A stretch of DNA of 40,456 bases from an uncultured Alistipes sp. (GCA_945787505.1 CALZHC010000010.1:1-40456); one strand, 5' to 3'; counted from the first letter of the stretch, positions 8,047 to 16,914 are shown. Numbers and translations: made by a program. The notes: generated by a model not told the origin, from the letters alone.

Positions 8047-8076
8047 TCTCAGTTTTCTTACAGAGTACTTATGGAA

Positions 8077-9600
8077 CTATTTGAATGAGAAGAGAACACC
8101 GTTGTTGCTTACCACACCCTGTGAATTGGTAGCTTCAAGGATGAGGACAGCTTCAGTGATATCAGAGCCCTCAGCAGCCTCTTCAAGGTCAGCAATGTTC
8201 ATTGAAAGTGAGATACCGTCTGTCTTTGCAGCAGCGAGGTCATCACCTTCGATATAGTGCTTATAGAAAAGCATATAGAAGTTTCTCACGCCTTTCCACC
8301 AACCGTTTTCTTCTGTGAAGTATTTGTCGTGTTCAGTGCTCTTGAGAGAGAATACATATGAGAGTGTCTCAGTAGACTGTGAAGTCTTTACATCGAAAGT
8401 AACTACACCATTTTCGATAATCGGGTCGCTGATGGTGATTACAGGAGCATCTTCATCGGGTTTGAGGGTCTTGAATTCCCAAGAAGAGTAATCCCAGTCA
8501 TATATATTGGTAACGTCACCATTGTCGTAGTCAACATACATTACAAGGAGTGTGTATTCGGTTTCAGGAGCGATGTCGTAGTTTGCGAATCTGGCAGCGT
8601 CAATGGTCTGTTCTCCCTTGAGTGCATATTTCCTGATGAAACCGATAAAGTTATTTCCATATTGTTCATAGAGGGCTTCTTCTGCACCAAGGTTGTTGAA
8701 ACCATAGTATGCGTGAACGATAGGGTGGTCGCCATTCTGATTGTATTTGTTGAAGTCTTCTGTACGCATCAGATAGTGACACCAGTATTTGTTGTTGTCA
8801 TCAGGGGTAACCTTGACAGTAGCAGTGGTAAAATCAATCTGCTTGTTGGAGAATGTGAAGTGACTTACAGTCGTAGAGGCCTCTTTTGTCTTGAACTCCT
8901 TAAAGAAAATTGCAGGAATTTCAGCACCTTCGGTGGTATCATATTCGAAAGCCACAGCTACATAATCAGCATTTGAAAGCAGATTATCTTCAGAAATGGT
9001 TACAGAACTTCCATCCTGTACATATTCCTTATGAGGGAACATCACAAGCCACTGGATGAATGCATCGGATTCATCTGTTCTCTTACCGTTTTCCATCATT
9101 TCAATGCGATATTTTGCTGCAATCAATGTAGCCTTGTCCATAACACGTGCATAATAGGGGAAACCTCCGTTGTTGGGAACAAACTGTACCTGAGCGTCTT
9201 TTTCACCTACGCTGATTACTTCGATGGCAATATTGTTGGGAACCACCTCTCCTTCTACCTTGACAGTAACTCCTGTCCATTCAGAATCCTTGTAATTCTC
9301 ATCTGAGGAAACGGCTTTGACTTTAACCATATACTCGCCCTTTGCCAGGTTAGTATAAGATACTGTTGTTTCAGTCAGATTCTGTTCCTCTCCTTCGAAA
9401 CTGGCAACATATCCTGTCGCATTTTCAACAGCATCCCACGCGATAGTAAAACCATTTGCTGTCACTGATTCTGTCCTGAGAACAGGAGCAGCAAGCTTAT
9501 TTGCGTTATTGGGATCGTCTTTACTAGGTTCCTCTGTGGGCTTACATCCGGCAATTGCCAACAACGAGATGAATAAAACAGATAATAAACTCTTTTTCAT
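8077..9600 (-). CDS. Fibronectin type III-containing lipoprotein of unknown function
   Basis: I do not recognise a specific function. The 507-residue product has a lipoprotein signal (MKKSLLSVLFISLLAIAGC, lipid-modified Cys19) followed by an acidic linker (KPTEEPSKDDPNN). One fibronectin type III domain spans about residues 37-116 (APVLRTESVTANGFTIAWDA onward). The remaining roughly 390 residues look like further beta-sandwich repeats with aromatic-rich segments, but I cannot assign a family. The residues after the cysteine include acidic ones, which in Bacteroidota often goes with display on the outside of the cell. The gene stands alone between its own -7 element (9656-9663) and a strong terminator (8004-8046). 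A role in surface binding is inference. Confidence 0.8.
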   Translation of the reverse strand: MKKSLLSVLFISLLAIAGCKPTEEPSKDDPNNANKLAAPVLRTESVTANGFTIAWDAVENATGYVASFEGEEQNLTETTVSYTNLAKGEYMVKVKAVSSDENYKDSEWTGVTVKVEGEVVPNNIAIEVISVGEKDAQVQFVPNNGGFPYYARVMDKATLIAAKYRIEMMENGKRTDESDAFIQWLVMFPHKEYVQDGSSVTISEDNLLSNADYVAVAFEYDTTEGAEIPAIFFKEFKTKEASTTVSHFTFSNKQIDFTTATVKVTPDDNNKYWCHYLMRTEDFNKYNQNGDHPIVHAYYGFNNLGAEEALYEQYGNNFIGFIRKYALKGEQTIDAARFANYDIAPETEYTLLVMYVDYDNGDVTNIYDWDYSSWEFKTLKPDEDAPVITISDPIIENGVVTFDVKTSQSTETLSYVFSLKSTEHDKYFTEENGWWKGVRNFYMLFYKHYIEGDDLAAAKTDGISLSMNIADLEEAAEGSDITEAVLILEATNSQGVVSNNGVLFSFK

Positions 9601-9655
9601 TTTTAATTGTTTAATAAATGTGTTAGAAAATGTTATACTTTAGATTCATTTGGTG

Positions 9656-9663
9656 CAAAGGTA
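9656..9663 (-). promoter_or_regulatory. -7 element upstream of the FN3 lipoprotein gene
   Basis: On the minus strand this reads TACCTTTG, matching TAnnTTTG, about 56 nt upstream of the ATG at 9600. The position expected for TTTG, 19 nt further upstream, does not match, so only the -7 box is supported. It lies back to back with the recJ promoter in a 111-nt divergent gap. Confidence 0.5.
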
Positions 9664-9672
9664 GTTTTATTT

Positions 9673-9703
9673 TTTTAATATTCATCTATTTTCCATAATT
9701 TTG
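9673..9703 (+). promoter_or_regulatory. Probable recJ promoter, near-leaderless
   Basis: TAATTTTG (9696-9703) fits TAnnTTTG. The base run 19 nt upstream is TTTT (9673-9676) instead of TTTG. The recJ ATG follows the -7 box by only 8 nt, so if this box is used the message would have almost no 5' leader. Confidence 0.5.
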
Positions 9704-9711
9704 CGCACGTT

Positions 9712-11442
9712 ATGTCAATAGAAAAAAAATGGATAGTTAAAGAACCGGGCAATCCGGCTGTCGTCCGAAAGCTCTCTGCAGAGCTCGGAATAGACTCCGT
9801 ATTGGCCAATCTGCTTGTTCAGAGAAATATCGTCACATCTGAACAAGCAAAGGATTTCTTCAGACCTGACTTATCCAAATTACACGACCCTTTCCTGATG
9901 AAGGATATGGACCGTGCAGTCGAAAGACTTGAGAAGGCCATCTCTTCAGAAGAAAGAATATTGATTTACGGTGACTACGACGTAGACGGAACCACAGCAG
10001 TAGCGCTGATGTACTCCTTCATCAGAAATCTAAATCCCAATGTCGAATACTACATTCCCGACAGATATGATGAAGGATACGGAATATCATATAAAGGAAT
10101 CGATTGGGGCTATGAAAGAGGATATACTCTGATTATAGCCCTCGATTGTGGAATAAAGGCAGCAGAAAAGGTCAGATATGCCAAAGAGAGGGGAATTGAT
10201 TTCATCATCTGCGACCATCACCTTCCGGATGAAGTCCTTCCGGAGGCATATGCAATCCTTGACCCCAAAAGGTCCGACTGCAATTATCCATTCGACGACC
10301 TGTCAGGATGCGGCGTAGGATTCAAGCTGATACAAGCATACTCTATCAAAAAGAACTTTCCTTTCACATGGGTCGAAGCATATCTGGATCTGGTGGTTGT
10401 CAGCATATCGGCAGACTTGGTATCGATGACTGGAGAAAACAGAATCTTGGCATATTACGGACTGCAGAGACTGAACGAATCCCCCAGCAAGGGTCTGCTC
10501 TCCATCATCAAACTCTCAGGTCTGGAAAATCACAAAATCACAATAGATGACATTGTTTTCAAGATAGGCCCACGTATCAACGCAGCCGGCAGAATGGAAT
10601 CCGGCCGCACTGCCGTTCATCTGCTTGTCTGCAGAAATGACAAGGAGGCCAAAGAGATAGGTGCTGCTATAAACTGCCATAACAACGACCGCAAAAATGT
10701 AGACAAAGAGATTACCAAAGAGGCAATCGACACCGTCAAAATGGAGAAAAACTACCATCTCAAAAAATCCACCGTCGTCTACAATCCGTTGTGGCATAAA
10801 GGTGTGGTCGGAATAGTAGCATCACGCCTGGTGGAGGCCTTTTACCGTCCCACAATTGTCCTGACCGAATCCAACGGCTTCATAACCGGTTCAGCCAGAA
10901 GCATCGCCGGATTTGACCTTTATGCAGCCATAGAGCAGTGCTCGGAATACCTTGAGAATTTCGGGGGACACATGTACGCAGCAGGACTGACTCTAAAAAA
11001 AGAGAACCTCGGACCATTCTGCGACAAATTCGAGGATGTGGTTACAAAACAGATTACCAAAGACATCCTCACCCCTATTGTCAATATAGATACATACTTG
11101 GATTTCAAACAGATAACACCTAAGTTCTTCAGAATACTGAAACAGTTCCAGCCATTTGGCCCGGGCAATCTTTCACCGGTATTCATTACCGAGAACGTTT
11201 ACGACAACGGCAACGGTCGTCTGGTAGGTTCGGAGAACGGGCACATGAAACTCGAACTCATTCAAGAAGACGAGCCCTACCGCTATATATCTGCAATAGC
11301 CTTCAATAGGGCAGAGCATTATGAGCACCTCCATGCAGGCAATCCCGTTGATGTATGTTACTCCATAGCAGAAAACTATTACAGAGGAATTGCCAACATC
11401 CAGCTACGCGTAAAGGATATCAAGAAAAAAGAACTCTTTTGA
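9712..11442 (+). CDS. recJ: Single-stranded-DNA-specific exonuclease RecJ
   Basis: A 5'-3' single-strand exonuclease used in recombination, mismatch repair and base-excision repair. The 576-residue protein has the DHH-family metal-binding motifs GDYDVDGTTA (Asp88, Asp90, Asp92), DCGIKA and CDHHLPDE (Asp168-His169-His170). KIGPRINAAGRM then precedes the DHHA1 domain with GSARSIAGFDLYAAI and GGHMYAAGL. The C-terminal OB-type domain runs from about residue 450 to the end. Length is typical (about 560-580). ssb follows after 66 nt with no obvious terminator or clear promoter between. SSB is the known physical partner of RecJ, so co-expression makes sense. Confidence 0.96.
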   Translation: MSIEKKWIVKEPGNPAVVRKLSAELGIDSVLANLLVQRNIVTSEQAKDFFRPDLSKLHDPFLMKDMDRAVERLEKAISSEERILIYGDYDVDGTTAVALMYSFIRNLNPNVEYYIPDRYDEGYGISYKGIDWGYERGYTLIIALDCGIKAAEKVRYAKERGIDFIICDHHLPDEVLPEAYAILDPKRSDCNYPFDDLSGCGVGFKLIQAYSIKKNFPFTWVEAYLDLVVVSISADLVSMTGENRILAYYGLQRLNESPSKGLLSIIKLSGLENHKITIDDIVFKIGPRINAAGRMESGRTAVHLLVCRNDKEAKEIGAAINCHNNDRKNVDKEITKEAIDTVKMEKNYHLKKSTVVYNPLWHKGVVGIVASRLVEAFYRPTIVLTESNGFITGSARSIAGFDLYAAIEQCSEYLENFGGHMYAAGLTLKKENLGPFCDKFEDVVTKQITKDILTPIVNIDTYLDFKQITPKFFRILKQFQPFGPGNLSPVFITENVYDNGNGRLVGSENGHMKLELIQEDEPYRYISAIAFNRAEHYEHLHAGNPVDVCYSIAENYYRGIANIQLRVKDIKKKELF

Positions 11443-11508
11443 TCTCCATATAATACATGACAAGAAAAAAACACGTATATTAGCAGTTCGTTAAAAACTA
11501 AATAAATT

Positions 11509-11985
11509 ATGTCTTTAAATAAAGTAATGTTGATTGGAAATGCCGGAAAGGATCCGGATGTCCGACACCTTGAAAGTGGAGTATCCACTGCATCCTTCTC
11601 ACTGGCTACCACAGAGAGGTACCGCGACAGAAATGGGGAGATGAAGGAACAGACCGAGTGGCACAACATCGTCTGCTGGAGGAATCTTGCAGATGTAGCA
11701 GAGAGATTTGTCCGTAAAGGGACACAGCTTTACATTGAAGGCAAAATCAGGACAAGATCGTATTCGGATAAAGACAACAATCTGAAATATATCACAGAGA
11801 TCGTAGCTGATTCACTGCAGCTTTTAGGCAAAAAAACAGACAACCCCGCAACTCAGGGATATCAGGGATATTCATCGCCCGCACCGGAGTCACCGATTGC
11901 CGCCAGAGCAGCTTCAGCACCTGAAAGCAAACCTTACATACCTGAAATAACAGATGACATCGAAGGAGACGACCTTCCATTCTAA
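11509..11985 (+). CDS. ssb: Single-stranded DNA-binding protein
   Basis: Binds single-stranded DNA in replication and repair and recruits partner proteins through its tail. The 158-residue protein has an N-terminal OB fold (MSLNKVMLIGNAGKDPDVRH to about residue 105) with the family segments ATTERYRDRNGE and TEWHNIVCW. A flexible Ala/Pro/Ser linker leads to the acidic tip EGDDLPF, the conserved partner-docking peptide (DDIPF in E. coli). purA begins 13 nt after the stop. It lies downstream of recJ, whose product binds the SSB tip in other bacteria. It is probably on the recJ transcript, since I see no clear TAnnTTTG box in the gap. Confidence 0.96.
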   Translation: MSLNKVMLIGNAGKDPDVRHLESGVSTASFSLATTERYRDRNGEMKEQTEWHNIVCWRNLADVAERFVRKGTQLYIEGKIRTRSYSDKDNNLKYITEIVADSLQLLGKKTDNPATQGYQGYSSPAPESPIAARAASAPESKPYIPEITDDIEGDDLPF

Positions 11986-11998
11986 ACATCAGAGAGAA

Positions 11999-13276
11999 AT
12001 GAATACCTCAAAAGCAAAAGTAGACGTAGTCCTCGGACTCCAATGGGGAGATGAAGGAAAAGGCAAGATTGTAGACGTACTTGCTGATAATTATAACGTT
12101 ATTGCCCGCTTCCAGGGTGGTCCCAACGCAGGACATTCACTGAAGTTCGGAGAGACATCACACGTCCTCCACTCCATCCCCTCAGGAATATTCAGAGAGG
12201 GCACAGTGAATATCATTGGAAACGGTGTAGTTCTCGACCCCATCATCTTCAAGGAAGAGTGTATCAAACTCGAAGGAATGAATATTCCCGTGAAAGAAAG
12301 AATAAGGATCTCCAAGAAGACACACCTGATTATACCTACACACCGCATAATAGACGCTGCATCAGAAGCATCGAAAGGCAAATCCAAAATCGGTTCTACA
12401 CTCAAAGGAATCGGTCCAGCATATATGGACAAGACCGGAAGGAACGGACTGAGAGTTGGAGACCTTCTTGCAGCCGATTTCAGAGAAAGATTCGAAGCCC
12501 TCAGAAACAAACACTTCAATTTCCTCAAACAGTTCGACTTTAAGTACGATCCTGACACAGATCTGGAAAAATGGCTTGATGCAGCAGAATACTTGAAAAA
12601 CTTTGAACTCGTTGATGGAGAATACCTTATAAACGAAGAGCTGAAGGCTGGCAACAGCATCCTCGCAGAAGGAGCACAGGGCTCGATGCTCGATGTCGAT
12701 TTCGGTTCATACCCCTTCGTAACATCCTCCACCACCACCTGTTCGGGATCTTGTCTGGGACTCGGTGCAGCACCCTCTTCTATCGGAAAGGTATACGGAA
12801 TATTCAAGGCCTACTGCACCAGAGTAGGTAGCGGACCATTCCCTACAGAACTCTTCGACCAGACGGGAGAACAGCTGCGCAAGCAGGGACACGAATACGG
12901 TGCCACAACAGGAAGAGAACGCCGTTGCGGATGGTTGGATATGGTTGCACTCAAATATGCAATAATGATCAATGGAGTAACAGACCTGATCATGATGAAG
13001 GCCGACGTTATGGACAATTTCGATACCATCAAAGTAGCCACATCATACGTAGTCAACGGAGAGGAAACCAAATGCGTTCCCTACGATACATACGCAGAAG
13101 TAACCCCCATCTACAAGGAATTCAAGGGATGGAATACCCCCCTGTCCTCCATAAGAGAGGAAAAAGACCTGCCCACAGAGTTCAGGGAATACATTGCATT
13201 CATTGAGAAAGAGACAGGAGTTAGAATTTCAATAATATCACTTGGTCCTGACAGAGTTGAAACAATCGTCAGATAA
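11999..13276 (+). CDS. purA: Adenylosuccinate synthetase
   Basis: Joins IMP and aspartate using GTP to give adenylosuccinate, the first committed step to AMP. The 425-residue protein shows the GTP loop GLQWGDEGKGK, catalytic Asp in the same loop and the His of QGGPNAGHSL. It also has the IMP-binding EGAQGSMLDVDFGSYPFVTS and the late GATTGRERRCGW. I start at ATG 11999 (MNTSKAKVDVVLGLQ); the frame is open 45 nt further upstream but that would run into ssb and add unconserved residues. dxs follows after 8 nt, so the two are probably co-transcribed. Confidence 0.97.
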   Translation: MNTSKAKVDVVLGLQWGDEGKGKIVDVLADNYNVIARFQGGPNAGHSLKFGETSHVLHSIPSGIFREGTVNIIGNGVVLDPIIFKEECIKLEGMNIPVKERIRISKKTHLIIPTHRIIDAASEASKGKSKIGSTLKGIGPAYMDKTGRNGLRVGDLLAADFRERFEALRNKHFNFLKQFDFKYDPDTDLEKWLDAAEYLKNFELVDGEYLINEELKAGNSILAEGAQGSMLDVDFGSYPFVTSSTTTCSGSCLGLGAAPSSIGKVYGIFKAYCTRVGSGPFPTELFDQTGEQLRKQGHEYGATTGRERRCGWLDMVALKYAIMINGVTDLIMMKADVMDNFDTIKVATSYVVNGEETKCVPYDTYAEVTPIYKEFKGWNTPLSSIREEKDLPTEFREYIAFIEKETGVRISIISLGPDRVETIVR

Positions 13277-13284
13277 TAAGAGAT

Positions 13285-15144
13285 ATGCAATACCTAAACA
13301 GAATTGATTCACCGGAAGATCTGAAAAAACTTTCTCTAAAAGAACTCGAAGCTCTATGCAGCGAGATTAGGGAGTACATGATAAGTTGCTGCTCTACCAA
13401 CCCGGGCCACTTAGGTGCCAGCCTGGGTGCGGTAGAGATAGCTGTTGCTTTGCATTACGTTTACAATACACCGGAGGACAAACTGGTATGGGACGTGGGA
13501 CATCAGGCGTATGCCCACAAGATTATCACAGGCAGGCGCGAACAGTTTAAAACCAATAGAAAATACAAGGGAATCAGCGGATTCCCCAAAAGAAGCGAAA
13601 GCGAATACGACTCATTTGGGGTAGGTCACTCATCTACCTCCATCTCTGCAGCATTGGGAATGGCCACAGCCACCAGACTGGAAGGAAGTGACAGAAAGGT
13701 AGTGGCGATAATCGGAGACGGAGCCCTCACAGGCGGGATGGCACTCGAAGCGCTCAACAACGCCGGTGCGATGAAATCCGACATATTAGTAATACTCAAC
13801 GACAACCACATCTCCATCGACAACGGCCGCGGAGGTCTGCACAACTACCTTCTCAAGATATCCACATCACAGACATATAACCACATCAAAAACAAGATCT
13901 GGGAATATATCGGTTCATCGAGTGCAAGAGGAGCAGTACAGAAATTCGCATTCAGCACCAAGATGGCCTTCCTCAAGAGCGGTTCATTGTTCGAATCACT
14001 CGGATTCAGATACTTTGGAGCAATAGACGGGAACGATATAGGACAGTTGGTCACCACACTTTCAAACCTTAGGAAAATCAGTGGTCCCAAACTGCTTCAC
14101 GTAATAACAAAGAAAGGAAAGGGATACAAGCCGGCAGAAGAGAACCAAATAGTGTGGCACGCCCCTGGCAAGTTCGACCCTCAGACCGGCAAACGCAACA
14201 CTACAAAAAGTCCCATCTCCAAATATCAAGATGTCTTCGGAGAGACTCTGGTCAAACTGGCACGCAGCAACTGCAAGATAGTGGGAATAACCCCCGCCAT
14301 GGCTACCGGATGCAGCATGAACATAATGATGAAGGAGTTTCCAGAAAGGACTTTTGACGTAGGCATAGCAGAACAGCATGCAGTAACTTTCTCAGCCGGT
14401 CTTGCTGCCCAGGGATTGCTTCCTATATGCAACATCTACTCTTCATTCATGCAGAGAGGATACGACAGCGTAATACACGATGTTGCAACACAAGGTCTCA
14501 AAGTGATATTCTGCCTCGACAGGGCAGGCATTGTAGGAGAAGATGGAGCTACCCACCACGGAGTATTCGACCTGGCGGCATTCAGACCGATACCGAATCT
14601 TGCAATTGCCTCACCACGCAACGAACTTGAGCTGAAAAACCTTCTTTGGTCTGCAACACAGCCCGAATACCCTGCTATTATAATAAGGTATCCCAGAGGA
14701 AACGGAGTCGGAACAGAATGGAGAAATGAGGATTTTTCCACCATTCCACTGGGCAAAGGAGAAATCCTCAGCGATGGAAAAGAGATCGCCCTGCTGACAA
14801 TAGGCCCTATCGCGGAAAAAGGAAAGGCAGCGGTAAGGATGGCTCGGGAAAAAGGAGTCTCTGTACTGCACTACGATGTAAGGTTTCTCAAACCGCTGGA
14901 CGAAGAGAAGATCCTTAAAATCATATCAGACAAGAAACTCGTCGTAACAGCAGAAGACGGAGCGCTGACAGGCGGGCTCAACACCGCAATATGCGAACTA
15001 GTAGCGAAAAATGGCCTGAATATCAAAGTAAAGGGAATAGGCATCCCCGACAGGTTTATAGAGCAGGGAAGCGTGCCTGAACTTATGAAGGAGTGCGGCA
15101 TGACAGAGGAGAATATTTTTGAAGCTTTTTTTGAAAAAAACTGA
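13285..15144 (+). CDS. dxs: 1-deoxy-D-xylulose-5-phosphate synthase
   Basis: Condenses pyruvate and glyceraldehyde 3-phosphate with thiamine diphosphate, the entry step of the MEP isoprenoid pathway. The 619-residue protein has the family segments NPGHLGASLGAVE, WDVGHQAYAHKI and the thiamine-diphosphate site GDGALTGGMALEALNNAG with NDNHISID. The pyrimidine-domain segments FDVGIAEQHAVTFSAGLA (catalytic Glu) and DRAGIVGEDGATHHGVFD follow. Length is normal. It starts 8 nt after purA. No hairpin follows its stop; the promoter for the tRNA cluster begins within 10 nt, so read-through into the tRNA-tuf block is possible. Confidence 0.97.
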   Translation: MQYLNRIDSPEDLKKLSLKELEALCSEIREYMISCCSTNPGHLGASLGAVEIAVALHYVYNTPEDKLVWDVGHQAYAHKIITGRREQFKTNRKYKGISGFPKRSESEYDSFGVGHSSTSISAALGMATATRLEGSDRKVVAIIGDGALTGGMALEALNNAGAMKSDILVILNDNHISIDNGRGGLHNYLLKISTSQTYNHIKNKIWEYIGSSSARGAVQKFAFSTKMAFLKSGSLFESLGFRYFGAIDGNDIGQLVTTLSNLRKISGPKLLHVITKKGKGYKPAEENQIVWHAPGKFDPQTGKRNTTKSPISKYQDVFGETLVKLARSNCKIVGITPAMATGCSMNIMMKEFPERTFDVGIAEQHAVTFSAGLAAQGLLPICNIYSSFMQRGYDSVIHDVATQGLKVIFCLDRAGIVGEDGATHHGVFDLAAFRPIPNLAIASPRNELELKNLLWSATQPEYPAIIIRYPRGNGVGTEWRNEDFSTIPLGKGEILSDGKEIALLTIGPIAEKGKAAVRMAREKGVSVLHYDVRFLKPLDEEKILKIISDKKLVVTAEDGALTGGLNTAICELVAKNGLNIKVKGIGIPDRFIEQGSVPELMKECGMTEENIFEAFFEKN

Positions 15145-15151
15145 AGAAAAT

Positions 15152-15182
15152 TTTGGAGGATTCAAAATAATACCTATCTTTG
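15152..15182 (+). promoter_or_regulatory. Promoter of the tRNA-tuf-secE-nusG-ribosomal protein-rpoBC block, TTTG-N19-TATCTTTG
   Basis: TTTG (15152-15155) and TATCTTTG (15175-15182) are separated by exactly 19 nt, a complete match to the Bacteroides promoter. It lies 20 nt before tRNA-Thr(TGT). I see no equally good promoter downstream before tuf, secE or rplK, so this may be the main promoter for a transcript reaching toward rpoC. Confidence 0.8.
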
Positions 15183-15201
15183 CAATCCCAAACGAAAAAA
15201 A

Positions 15202-15275
15202 GCCGATGTAGCTCAGTTGGCCAGAGCAGCTGATTTGTAATCAGCGGGTCGGGGGTTCGAATCCCTCCATCGGCT
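15202..15275 (+). tRNA. tRNA-Thr (anticodon TGT)
   Basis: A 74-nt cloverleaf with acceptor GCCGATG paired to CATCGGC and discriminator T. The D-arm is AGCTCAGTTGGCCAGAGC, the anticodon stem GCTGA/TCAGC encloses loop TTTGTAA, and the T-arm carries GGTTCGAATCC. The anticodon TGT reads ACA. The 3' CCA is not encoded. It is first of four clustered tRNAs before tuf. Confidence 0.97.
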
Positions 15276-15296
15276 CAAAGTTCCTTGAGAATTTTA

Positions 15297-15379
15297 GGGG
15301 AGATACCAAAGTGGCCAACTGGGGCAGACTGTAAATCTGCTGGCTCATGCCTTCGGAGGTTCGAATCCTTCTCTCCCCA
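15297..15379 (+). tRNA. tRNA-Tyr (anticodon GTA)
   Basis: Acceptor GGGGAGA pairs with TCTCCCC and the discriminator is A. The anticodon stem GCAGA/TCTGC encloses CTGTAAA, giving anticodon GTA. A long variable arm (about TGGCTCATGCCTTC) is present, as expected for bacterial tRNA-Tyr. The bases at 15380-15382 happen to be CCA, the only one of the five tRNAs here followed by an encoded CCA. Confidence 0.96.
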
Positions 15380-15399
15380 CCACATATAAACTAATAAAA

Positions 15400-15472
15400 G
15401 CGGAAGTAGCTCAGTTGGTAGAGCATCAGCCTTCCAAGCTGAGGGTCGCGGGTTCGAACCTCGTCTTCCGCT
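15400..15472 (+). tRNA. tRNA-Gly (anticodon TCC)
   Basis: A 73-nt cloverleaf with acceptor GCGGAAG paired to CTTCCGC and discriminator T. The anticodon stem TCAGC/GCTGA encloses CTTCCAA, and the anticodon TCC reads GGA. A run of eight T follows at 15474-15481, directly before the next tRNA. The 3' CCA is not encoded. Confidence 0.96.
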
Positions 15473-15485
15473 CTTTTTTTTGTAA

Positions 15486-15557
15486 GCCAGTGTAGCTCAG
15501 GGGTAGAGCGCTTCCTTGGTAAGGAAGAGGTCATGAGTTCAAATCTCATCACCGGCT
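15486..15557 (+). tRNA. tRNA-Thr (anticodon GGT)
   Basis: A 72-nt cloverleaf with anticodon stem CTTCC/GGAAG and loop TTGGTAA, giving anticodon GGT for ACC. The acceptor strands GCCAGTG and CACCGGC pair except at the fourth position, where A faces C. The T-arm (ATGAG TTCAAAT CTCAT) is regular. The 3' CCA is not encoded. tuf starts 36 nt downstream. Confidence 0.93.
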
Positions 15558-15592
15558 CATTTTTATATTAATAACATTAAACATAAAAGAAT

Positions 15593-16780
15593 ATGGCAAA
15601 GGAAACTTTCAAAAGAGAGAAACCGCACGTTAACATCGGTACCATCGGCCACGTTGACCACGGTAAAACCACTCTTACCGCAGCTATTACTAAAGTACTT
15701 GCAGAGAAAGGTCTTAGTGAAGCACGCTCTTTCGACTCAATCGACAACGCTCCTGAAGAAAAGGAACGTGGTATTACAATCAATACTGCTCACGTAGAGT
15801 ATCAGACTGAAAAACGTCACTATGCACACGTAGACTGTCCTGGTCACGCTGACTATGTAAAGAACATGGTTACTGGTGCTGCTCAGATGGACGGTGCAAT
15901 CCTTGTTTGTGCTGCAACTGATGGTCCTATGCCTCAGACACGTGAACACATTCTTCTCGCTCGTCAGGTAAACGTTCCTAGAATCGTCGTATTCTTGAAC
16001 AAAGTCGACATCGTTGACGACCCTGAAATGATCGAACTTGTTGAAATGGAAATCCGTGAACTCCTCAACAAATACGACTTTGATGGTGACAACGCTCCTA
16101 TCATCGCTGGTTCAGCTCTCGGTGCTCTTAACGGAGATCCTCAGTGGGTTGAAAAGGTTATGGAACTCATGGCAGCAGTTGACGAATACATCCCTGTTCC
16201 TCAGCGTGACAGTGACAAGCCCTTCTTGATGCCTATCGAAGACATCTTCTCTATTACAGGTCGTGGTACTGTTGCAACAGGTCGTATCGAAACCGGTATC
16301 GTTAAGACTGGTGATGAAGTTCAGATTATCGGTCTTGGTGAAGAACCTAAGAAATCAGTTATCACCGGTGTTGAAATGTTCCGCAAGATCCTTGACGAAG
16401 GTCAGGCTGGTGACAACGTAGGTCTTCTCCTCCGTGGTATCGACAAGAAAGAAATCAAGAGAGGTCAGGTTATCGCTCACCCCGGTACCATCACTCCTCA
16501 TAAATCTTTCAAGGCAGCTATCTACGTATTGAAGAAAGATGAAGGTGGTCGTCACACTCCTTTCCACAACAAGTATCGTCCTCAGTTCTTCATCCGTACA
16601 CTTGACATCACCGGAGAAATCCACCTCCCTGAAGGAACTGAAATGGTAATGCCTGGTGACAACGTAGAAATCACTGTAGATCTTATCTACCCTGTAGCTA
16701 TCAACGAAGGTCTCCGTTTCGCTATCCGCGAAGGTGGTCGTACAGTAGGTTCAGGTCAGGTAACTGAAATTCTCGACTAA
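15593..16780 (+). CDS. tuf: Translation elongation factor Tu
   Basis: GTPase that delivers aminoacyl-tRNA to the ribosome. The 395-residue protein has G1 GHVDHGKT near residues 19-26, the switch region [13 protein letters not shown]3 DCPGHADY and G4 NKVD, then EF-Tu domains 2 and 3 to the end ([10 protein letters not shown]). Length is standard. Arginine is mainly CGT here, while nearby genes use many AGA codons, which fits very high expression more than foreign origin. It lies between tRNA-Thr(GGT) and tRNA-Trp without a promoter of its own that I can see, so it is probably on the tRNA transcript. Its position next to secE-nusG instead of with fusA is usual for the phylum. Confidence 0.98.
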   Translation: MAKETFKREKPHVNIGTIGHVDHGKTTLTAAITKVLAEKGLSEARSFDSIDNAPEEKERGITINTAHVEYQTEKRHYAHVDCPGHADYVKNMVTGAAQMDGAILVCAATDGPMPQTREHILLARQVNVPRIVVFLNKVDIVDDPEMIELVEMEIRELLNKYDFDGDNAPIIAGSALGALNGDPQWVEKVMELMAAVDEYIPVPQRDSDKPFLMPIEDIFSITGRGTVATGRIETGIVKTGDEVQIIGLGEEPKKSVITGVEMFRKILDEGQAGDNVGLLLRGIDKKEIKRGQVIAHPGTITPHKSFKAAIYVLKKDEGGRHTPFHNKYRPQFFIRTLDITGEIHLPEGTEMVMPGDNVEITVDLIYPVAINEGLRFAIREGGRTVGSGQVTEILD

Positions 16781-16796
16781 TTTCAAATTAATATAC

Positions 16797-16825
16797 GATA
16801 GTCGGTTCGCAAAGGGCCGACTATC
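16797..16825 (+). other. Hairpin between tuf and tRNA-Trp
   Basis: A perfect 9-bp inverted repeat, GATAGTCGG (16797-16805) and CCGACTATC (16817-16825), with an 11-nt loop. There is no T-run after it, so it does not look like a simple terminator. It could protect the 3' end of tuf mRNA or guide processing before tRNA-Trp at 16835. Confidence 0.6.
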
Positions 16826-16834
16826 TTAAAGTTT

Positions 16835-16905
16835 AGGGACATAGTTCAAGGGCAGAATAGCGGTCTCCAAAACCGTTGATGGGAGTTCGAATCTCTCTGT
16901 CCCTG
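16835..16905 (+). tRNA. tRNA-Trp (anticodon CCA)
   Basis: A 71-nt cloverleaf with acceptor AGGGACA paired to TGTCCCT and discriminator G. The anticodon loop CTCCAAA gives anticodon CCA for UGG. The T-arm is GGGAG TTCGAAT CTCTC with wobble pairing. It lies between tuf and secE, the usual place in Bacteroidota. The 3' CCA is not encoded. Confidence 0.95.
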
Positions 16906-16914
16906 CTAAGATAT

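Noticed and set aside
11443..11508. A promoter before ssb (TATATTAG near 11476)
   Set aside because: It misses the consensus at two positions of the -7 box and no TTTG lies at 19 nt. Co-transcription with recJ is simpler.
15473..15485. T-run after tRNA-Gly as a terminator
   Set aside because: There is no dedicated stem apart from the tRNA itself, and another tRNA begins 5 nt after the run. It may cause some pausing but I do not call it a terminator.
15202..15557. tRNA cluster as a phage or island attachment site
   Set aside because: No integrase, no repeated tRNA 3' end and no foreign genes are nearby; the tRNA-tuf-secE order is the normal chromosomal one for the phylum.
15593..16780. tuf as horizontally acquired because its codon use differs from neighbours
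   Set aside because: The bias toward CGT and pyrimidine-ended codons is explained by very high expression, and the position and sequence are standard.
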